DNA of 64,000 nt from an uncultured Clostridia bacterium (lineage in GTDB: Bacteria; Bacillota; Clostridia; Christensenellales; Borkfalkiaceae). This document shows, piece after piece, positions 59,178 to 64,000 of this stretch (position 1 is the first letter of the stretch; every line of letters starts with the position of its first letter). The position numbers and the translations under genes were made by a program. The notes beneath the pieces were generated by a model. It did not search any database, was not told the origin of the DNA, and was given only the letters and a program-made list of their open reading frames with translations. Where the stretch lies: assembly GCA_934278995.1 (NCBI GenBank), contig CAKQWM010000009.1, positions 25,117 through 89,116 of the forward strand. The letters run 5' to 3'.

Positions 59178-59194
59178 GTATAAGTCGGTTATCG
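59178..59194 (-). repeat. Dispersed 17-bp element, divergent copy 21
   Basis: GTATAAGTCGGTTATCG, 14 of 17, followed by GTGGTTTTTAT, the usual T-rich flank. Confidence 0.6.
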
Positions 59195-59214
59195 GTGGTT
59201 TTTATCAATTTTCG

Positions 59215-59547
59215 CGTCGCTATATATATAAAGAGTAAAGCGGACGGACGAATATAAAAATGGTTCCTGCCGTTGCTATATATCTACCGTTGCTAAATAT
59301 CTGCCGTCGCTATATATCTACCGTTGCTAAATATCTGCCGTCGCTATATATAAAGAGTAACTCGGACGGGCGAATATAAAAAACGATTCCTGCCGCCGCT
59401 ATATATCTGCCGTCGCTATATATAAAGAGTAACGCGGACGGGCGAATATAAAAATGGTTCCTGTCGCTGCTATATATAAGCCGTCGCTGCTAAATATCTG
59501 CCGTCGCTATATATCTGCCGTTGCTATATATAAGCCGTCGCTATATG
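59215..59547. repeat. Compound minisatellite next to ychF
   Basis: A 17-bp unit CTGCCGTCGCTATATAT, with variants (CTACCGTTGCTAAATAT), is repeated about a dozen times and interspersed three times with a longer module (TATATAAAGAGTAACGCGGA...GGGCGAATATAAAAA...GGTTC in outline; starts near 59221, 59345 and 59420). The array ends seven bases before the ychF stop codon on the opposite strand, so it lies in the 3' region of ychF. Confidence 0.88.
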
Positions 59548-59553
59548 CAAGTA

Positions 59554-60651
59554 TTACACGTTGAATCTGAACAAAACCACGTCTCCGTCGCGCATGACGT
59601 AATCTTTACCTTCCGATCTTACTTTGCCTTTTTCGCGGGCGTTCGCTAAGTTTCCACACTCTAAAAGGGTTTTGTAATCGACTACTTCCGCTCTTATAAA
59701 ACCTCGTTCAAAATCGCTGTGAATTTTCCCCGCCGCCTGAGGCGCTTTGGTTCCCGTTTTGATGGTCCACGCGCGTGTTTCGGGTTCTCCGGCAGTCAAA
59801 AAACTCATAAGTCCCAAAAGTTTATACGAGGCTTTTACGAGCCTGTTTAATCCGCTTTCTTTTAAACCTAAAGCGTCAAGGAAGTCTTTTTGTTCGCTTT
59901 CGGGAAGTTCCGAAATTTCCTCCTCGCATTTAGCCGAAATAACGAGCGTTTCGCTCCCGTCTTGTTTTGCAAAATCTTTTACGGCTTTAACAAGCGGGAT
60001 ATCGTCCTCGTTTTTACTTACGTCATCCTCCGAAATGTTCGCAGCGTAAATTACGGGCTTAGAGGTCAAAAGAAACAGGTTTTTGACGTAATCCGTTTGT
60101 TCGTCGGTAAATTTCATCGATCTGACAGGTTTTTCCTGTTCGAGCGTTTTATAAATTTCGGTTAAAAGTTCGGCTTCTTCGGCGTACTTTTTGTCGCCCG
60201 TTTTCATCATGGATTTTGCTTTGTCGAGGCGTTTTTCGACCGCTTCCATATCGGATAAAACGAGTTCGAGATTTATTATGTTTATATCTCTTACCGGATC
60301 TATGGTGTTTTCGACGTGGGTAACGTTTTCATCCTCGAAACAGCGTACTACGTGTACGATTGCATCGACTTCCCGTATATGCGACAAAAACTTATTGCCC
60401 AAGCCTTCGCCTTTTGAAGCGCCTTTTACAAGCCCCGCGATATCGACGAATTCGATGGTTGCGGGTACTATTTTTTTACAATTATATAAAGTCGCGAGTT
60501 TATTTAATCTTTCGTCCGGTACGGCGACTACGCCGACGTTCGGTTCTATCGTGCAGAACGGAAAGTTTGCCACCATTGCGCCCGCGTGGGTAATGGCGTT
60601 GAATAAAGTCGATTTTCCTACGTTAGGAAGCCCTACGACACCTAATTTCAT
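59554..60651 (-). CDS. ychF: Redox-regulated ATPase/GTPase YchF (OLA1 family)
   Basis: 365-residue P-loop protein of the Obg family that prefers ATP and binds ribosomes. G1 GLPNVGKST, the TNFPFCTIEPN-type switch (ANFPFCTIEPN), G3 DIAGLVKGAS, G4 region AANISE in place of NKxD (normal for YchF), and the C-terminal TGS domain (TGTKAPQAAGKIHSDFERGFIRAEV in outline). ATG at 60651 has AGGAG eight bases upstream; the open frame continues 22 codons further up, over the promoter, and is rejected. Divergent from argS. Confidence 0.96.
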   Translation of the reverse strand: MKLGVVGLPNVGKSTLFNAITHAGAMVANFPFCTIEPNVGVVAVPDERLNKLATLYNCKKIVPATIEFVDIAGLVKGASKGEGLGNKFLSHIREVDAIVHVVRCFEDENVTHVENTIDPVRDINIINLELVLSDMEAVEKRLDKAKSMMKTGDKKYAEEAELLTEIYKTLEQEKPVRSMKFTDEQTDYVKNLFLLTSKPVIYAANISEDDVSKNEDDIPLVKAVKDFAKQDGSETLVISAKCEEEISELPESEQKDFLDALGLKESGLNRLVKASYKLLGLMSFLTAGEPETRAWTIKTGTKAPQAAGKIHSDFERGFIRAEVVDYKTLLECGNLANAREKGKVRSEGKDYVMRDGDVVLFRFNV

Positions 60652-60696
60652 AATTTTATTCTCCTGAAATCTGACCGCGTTTTTGTCAACGGTTAC

Positions 60697-60725
60697 AATA
60701 TACCACAATTTTAGCAAATTTTCAA
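60697..60725 (-). promoter_or_regulatory. Promoter of ychF
   Basis: On the - strand TTGAAA (60720-60725), 17 bases, TATATT (60697-60702). Confidence 0.8.
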
Positions 60726-60734
60726 TCGTATTTG

Positions 60735-60763
60735 TTGTCTTTTAAGCGATTATGTGCTAAAAT
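60735..60763 (+). promoter_or_regulatory. Promoter of argS
   Basis: TTGTCT (60735-60740), 17 bases, extended -10 TGC-TAAAAT (60758-60763). It is divergent from the ychF promoter, with their -35 boxes only 9 bases apart. Confidence 0.75.
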
Positions 60764-60829
60764 AATCAGTTGATAGGCGTTATTTTTCGATGATAGACGC
60801 TATATATTGAACAGGACTTATATTTTGCT

Positions 60830-62518
60830 ATGGATTACAAACGCTTGATTTCCGAAAACGTTAATATCGAAGGCTTTACCGCGGAGCAAATTTCTTCCTT
60901 TATAGAAGTACCTCCGACCAAGGAAGTGGGCGATTTCGCTCTGCCGTGTTTTAAGTTTTCAAAAGTTCTGAAAAAGGCTCCTAACGTTATCGCCGCCGAA
61001 CTTAAAAACGCTTTTCCTGAAGTTAACGGTATCGAATCCGTCGAAGCGACGGGCGGCTATCTTAACTTTAAACTTGACAGAAAAGGCTTTACGAAGGACG
61101 TTTTAAATAAAGTATTATCTGCGGAAAATTTCGGCGCCTCAACAGAAGGCGAGGGGAAAACCGTTTGTATCGATTATTCGTCGATAAATATTGCAAAGCC
61201 TTTCCACATAGGGCATTTATCCACTACGGTAATCGGCGCCGCTTTATACAGAATATATAAATATCTCGGCTATAACGTTATAGGCATCAACCATTTAGGC
61301 GATTACGGCACGCAGTTCGGCAAACTTATTTACGCGTATAAGCGCTGGGGCGATAAAAAAATCGTCGAAGAAAAGGGCTTGAAAGAACTTACGAGGCTTT
61401 ACGTCAAATATCACGAAGAAGCGGAAAAAGATCCTTCGATGGACGACGAGGCGAGGGCTTATTTTAGAAAAATAGAAACGGGCGATAAAGAATGCGTCGA
61501 ACTTTTCAATTACTTCAAGTCGATAACGCTTAAAGATATAGAAAAAATTTACGACCTTTTGGACGTCAGATTCGATTCTTATGCGGGCGAAAGTTTTTAT
61601 AACGACAAAATGACGCCCGTCATAGAAGAACTTAAAACCGACGGCTTGCTGACCGAAAGTCAGGGCGCTATGGTAGTGGATTTGGAAAAATACGACATGC
61701 CCCCTTGCATTATTTTGCGTTCGGACGGAGCAAGTTTGTACGCTACGCGCGATATAACCGCTGCAATTTACCGCAAAAACACTTACGATTTTTATAAGTG
61801 CCTGTACGTAGTCGCTTACCAGCAAAACCTTCATTTCAAGCAGATTTTCAAAGTGCTTGAACTTATGGGTAAGCCTTGGGCGAAAGACCTCGTTCACGTT
61901 GCTTTCGGTATGGTGTCTTTAGAGGACGGCACGATGAGTACGAGAAAAGGCCACGTCGTGCTTTTAGAAGACGTGCTTAACCGCTGTTACGAAAAAGCGC
62001 TTTCAATTATCGACGAAAAAAATCCGAAACTCGAAAACAAAGAAGAAACGGCAAGGGCTGTAGGCGTAGGCGCGGCGGTCTTCGGCATGCTTTATAACAA
62101 TAAAATCAAAGACGTCGTATTCAGTTACGACAAAGTTTTGAACTTCGACGGCGAAACGGCGCCCTATTGTCAATACACGGTGGCAAGAACCAACAGCGTT
62201 TTATCTAAAGGCGCCGGGATAAAAGAAAATTTCGACTGGTCGAAAATTAACGTCAACGAAGACGAATTTAACCTTTGCTCGATTTTGGAAACTTTACCCG
62301 AACAAATAGAAAACGCCGCGGAAAAATACGAGCCTTGTTACGTTACCCGTTTTGCGGTGGATTTAGCAAAAGCCTACAACAAATTTTACTTCGACCATAA
62401 GATAATTTCAGAGGACGAAGACTTGTCCGGGTATCGTATAGCGCTCACCAAAGCGACCGGAAAGGCTTTAAAAACGGCGCTTTCTTTAATCGGCGTAAAA
62501 ACCCCCGAAAAAATGTAA
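60830..62518 (+). CDS. argS: Arginyl-tRNA synthetase
   Basis: 562-residue class I synthetase. N-terminal ArgRS-specific domain (~1-95), the HIGH-type motif in NIAKPFHIGHLS, LNHLGDYGTQFGKLI-like region (INHLGDYGTQFGKLI), the KMSKS-equivalent GTMSTRKGHVV, and a C-terminal anticodon-binding helical domain ending GVKTPEKM. Full length. The ribosome-binding site is weak (AGGAC about 14 bases upstream). A dispersed element begins seven bases after the stop. Confidence 0.97.
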   Translation: MDYKRLISENVNIEGFTAEQISSFIEVPPTKEVGDFALPCFKFSKVLKKAPNVIAAELKNAFPEVNGIESVEATGGYLNFKLDRKGFTKDVLNKVLSAENFGASTEGEGKTVCIDYSSINIAKPFHIGHLSTTVIGAALYRIYKYLGYNVIGINHLGDYGTQFGKLIYAYKRWGDKKIVEEKGLKELTRLYVKYHEEAEKDPSMDDEARAYFRKIETGDKECVELFNYFKSITLKDIEKIYDLLDVRFDSYAGESFYNDKMTPVIEELKTDGLLTESQGAMVVDLEKYDMPPCIILRSDGASLYATRDITAAIYRKNTYDFYKCLYVVAYQQNLHFKQIFKVLELMGKPWAKDLVHVAFGMVSLEDGTMSTRKGHVVLLEDVLNRCYEKALSIIDEKNPKLENKEETARAVGVGAAVFGMLYNNKIKDVVFSYDKVLNFDGETAPYCQYTVARTNSVLSKGAGIKENFDWSKINVNEDEFNLCSILETLPEQIENAAEKYEPCYVTRFAVDLAKAYNKFYFDHKIISEDEDLSGYRIALTKATGKALKTALSLIGVKTPEKM

Positions 62519-62524
62519 AACGCC

Positions 62525-62541
62525 TGATAATCGACCTATAC
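62525..62541 (+). repeat. Dispersed 17-bp element, second form, copy 22 (3' of argS)
   Basis: TGATAATCGACCTATAC, 15 of 17 against the second form, followed by GAGGACTTTTTAT. Confidence 0.8.
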
Positions 62542-62613
62542 GAGGACTTTTTATAAAATTTACACTATTTTAACCGAAAAATGCAAATAAAAAACTTAAA
62601 AGGAAAAATTGAG

Positions 62614-63237
62614 ATGAAAAAACTTATCAAAGAATTTAAAATCTTTATAACGCGCGGAAACGTAGTCGATCTTTCCGTCGGCGTAATAGTCGGTTCCGCT
62701 TTTACGGCAATCGTTACCGCTTTAAGCAACAATATCATTAAACCCATAATAAACTGGGTTCTGGCGTTGTGTCTCGGCAGTAACTCGCTCGACGGCATAT
62801 ACACTTATTTAAAGAAAGCCTATATGCTTAACGATAAAAACGAAACCGTTATCGATCTGGCTAATTCGATCTATATAGATTGGGGCGCGTTTTTAAATGC
62901 AGTAATCAACTTTTTGATTATAGCGCTCGTCGTTTTCATTCTGGTAAAACTTATCAATAAAGCGAAGGATTTAGCCGACGTTAACGAAAGAATGACCAGA
63001 GAGGTTCAAAAGAAACTCGATAACGACAAAGAATTAACCGATTTTGAACAAAAATGGCTCAACAGATACGCAAAACGTTACCCCGATAAAGCGCCGAAAA
63101 AGACCGAAAAAGTAGTTCCGGAACCCGAAGTGAAGGAGCCGACCGAAACCGAAAAACTTTTAACCGAAATTTTAATCGAGTTAAAAGCCCGAAACGCACA
63201 AACCATCGAAACAGACCAAAACGCCCGGAAACAATAA
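62614..63237 (+). CDS. mscL: Large-conductance mechanosensitive channel MscL, long C-terminus
   Basis: 207-residue membrane channel that opens on hypo-osmotic stress. The N-terminal helix and TM1 (KEFKIFITRGNVVDLSVGVIVGSAFTAIVTALSNNIIKP in outline) are characteristic; TM2 lies at ~95-118. There is an insertion in the periplasmic loop, and the C-terminus is about 60-70 residues longer than usual, charged and Pro/Glu-rich (PEPEVKEPTETEKLLTEILIE). ATG 62614 has AAAGGA upstream; an in-frame ATG 11 codons earlier lacks one. Confidence 0.92.
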   Translation: MKKLIKEFKIFITRGNVVDLSVGVIVGSAFTAIVTALSNNIIKPIINWVLALCLGSNSLDGIYTYLKKAYMLNDKNETVIDLANSIYIDWGAFLNAVINFLIIALVVFILVKLINKAKDLADVNERMTREVQKKLDNDKELTDFEQKWLNRYAKRYPDKAPKKTEKVVPEPEVKEPTETEKLLTEILIELKARNAQTIETDQNARKQ

Positions 63238-63297
63238 AAAGCAGGGCTATTGACTCAAAAACGATAAAAACAAGTTAAAAAATAACAAAAAGCAGGG

Positions 63298-63314
63298 CTA
63301 TAAGCCCGTTATCA
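63298..63314 (-). repeat. Dispersed 17-bp element, copy 23 (3' of mscL)
   Basis: CTATAAGCCCGTTATCA, 16 of 17. A direct duplication of its left flank (AAAAAGCAGGGCTAT) occurs at about 63236-63250, as though one end of the unit had been copied twice. Confidence 0.85.
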
Positions 63315-63433
63315 AGTAAAAACCGACCGAAAACCTCGGGCGGTTTTTCAGCGTAAAAAAACAAAATTCGCTTAAAAAGCGATTTTTTTATTAAAATGCA
63401 ACTAATAGTAGAATTATTTTTTACCGAAAAGTA

Positions 63434-63462
63434 TTGACAACGAGGTTTACCGACCATATAAT
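63434..63462 (+). promoter_or_regulatory. Full-consensus promoter of the 3'-end lipoprotein gene
   Basis: TTGACA (63434-63439), 17 bases, TATAAT (63457-63462). Confidence 0.9.
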
Positions 63463-63536
63463 AAAGGCGTAACAACGCCGAGTTTTCATATTTCATAATC
63501 GGTTATATCATATTGTAAGGAGATGAAACGCATTAT

Positions 63537-64000
63537 ATGAAACGAAATAACTATTGTCAAAAGATATTTCGGATTGTACTATCCGTTATATATGGATTAA
63601 CCGCATTATTATCTGTTGCGGGGTGCCGTACCAGCAAGAAAATACTTGATTATCCTAAAGTCTGGTCGTGCGATTACGAAGATTTTAAGTTGGAGTTTAC
63701 CGTTACCGGCTTTAGGCAAGATTATTTAATTCCATCTACTCTTTATTTAGATGGCGAAGCTATAGATATACTTGTATTTTTTCTTAATCCCGGAAACGTG
63801 TGTTTTTATTTAATTGAGGACAGAGACAAAATAAACGTTTATAGTGCAGCCTTGATGCGTTGTCATTATAGGTGGAGTCGATTCGCAAGAACGAGGCTGA
63901 CGATTGAAATTTATGAAGATAATACCAACCGTGAAGGCAAAGAAAGCCTTGTCGGAAGAAAATACGTTTTCCACGGCAGAGATATAACACCGCCCGAAGC
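63537..64000 (+). CDS. Lipoprotein of unknown function, 3' truncated by window edge
   Basis: At least 154 residues; the frame is open to the window end. Basic start, hydrophobic core and lipobox SVAGC (Cys ~30) give a lipoprotein signal. The mature part is beta-rich with several Cys and no family recognised. Codons (TTA, ATT, AGG) are more AT-biased than neighbours, hinting at recent acquisition. AAGGAG lies about 14 bases upstream, far for this ATG; it sits directly against another ATG (63523) that opens a five-codon frame, MKRII, whose TGA overlaps the lipoprotein ATG. Translation may be coupled through this mini-frame. Confidence 0.75.
   Translation, partial: MKRNNYCQKIFRIVLSVIYGLTALLSVAGCRTSKKILDYPKVWSCDYEDFKLEFTVTGFRQDYLIPSTLYLDGEAIDILVFFLNPGNVCFYLIEDRDKINVYSAALMRCHYRWSRFARTRLTIEIYEDNTNREGKESLVGRKYVFHGRDITPPE

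Noticed and set aside
59215..59547. CRISPR array
   Set aside because: The units are directly adjacent tandem repeats with no unique spacers of constant length and no cas genes.

Overview
The window reads as chromosomal DNA of an anaerobic, low-to-moderate-GC Firmicute of the class Clostridia. The signs are an RNF ferredoxin:NAD+ oxidoreductase operon (rnfCDGEAB), spore-linked genes (spoVT, a CwlD-like amidase, a SpoVB/MurJ-type flippase), a diaminopimelate-aminotransferase lysine/cell-wall route (dapA-dapF-dapL), lipobox lipoproteins, a BclA-like collagen protein, and near-consensus TTGACA-N16-19-TATAAT promoters. I cannot name the species. Most genes lie on the + strand. There is no prophage, IS transposase or CRISPR array.

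Layout. 0-9 kb: 3' part of gap, a fused two-domain ChrA transporter behind a structured leader, a leucine-rich-repeat lipoprotein, a NadD-YqeK fusion with rsfS, and a DeoC-like protein of unclear role. 9-14.3 kb: nucleoside-type ABC importer (lipoprotein, double ATPase, two permeases). 14.4-19 kb: ferritin-like protein, tRNA-Gly(CCC) and small membrane proteins. 19-26.5 kb: apbE/NusG-II/Gx genes, then a 294-bp MITE-like element, then rnfCDGEAB; ApbE would attach FMN to RnfG and RnfD. 26.7-35.4 kb: lipoprotein, patatin, a cluster of four perfect DnaA boxes, amidase, then spoVT-flippase-mazG-dus followed by a nitrilase-like protein and trmL. 35.8-43.2 kb: an E2-like acyltransferase and acyl-CoA ligase pair, an active P-type ATPase, and a degenerate P1B-type ATPase homologue lacking every catalytic motif. 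43.3-50.5 kb: MarR plus heterodimeric ABC exporter, then dapA-dapF-dapL. 50.6-57 kb: collagen-like protein divergent from a glycosyltransferase, HU, a phage-tail-like protein, aspS and a HAD phosphatase. 57-59.5 kb: accessory region with a Fic protein bracketed by intergenic repeats and a minisatellite. 59.5-64 kb: ychF, argS, mscL and the 5' end of a lipoprotein gene.

The strongest unexplained signal is a dispersed ~17-bp imperfect palindrome (consensus CGATAACGGGCTTATAG, commonly with A-rich and T-rich flanks; a second form has TCGAC at its centre). I found 23 copies in 64 kb. Most lie within about 100 bases downstream of stop codons, and seven sit inside or across reading frames. Other items worth following: several strong promoters whose start point falls on the start codon of a gene with no Shine-Dalgarno (candidate leaderless mRNAs), the off-origin DnaA-box cluster, two structured 5' leaders (chrA and the BMP operon), the MITE that supplies the 3' end of the Gx gene, and the Fic gene with a triple-repeat operator.
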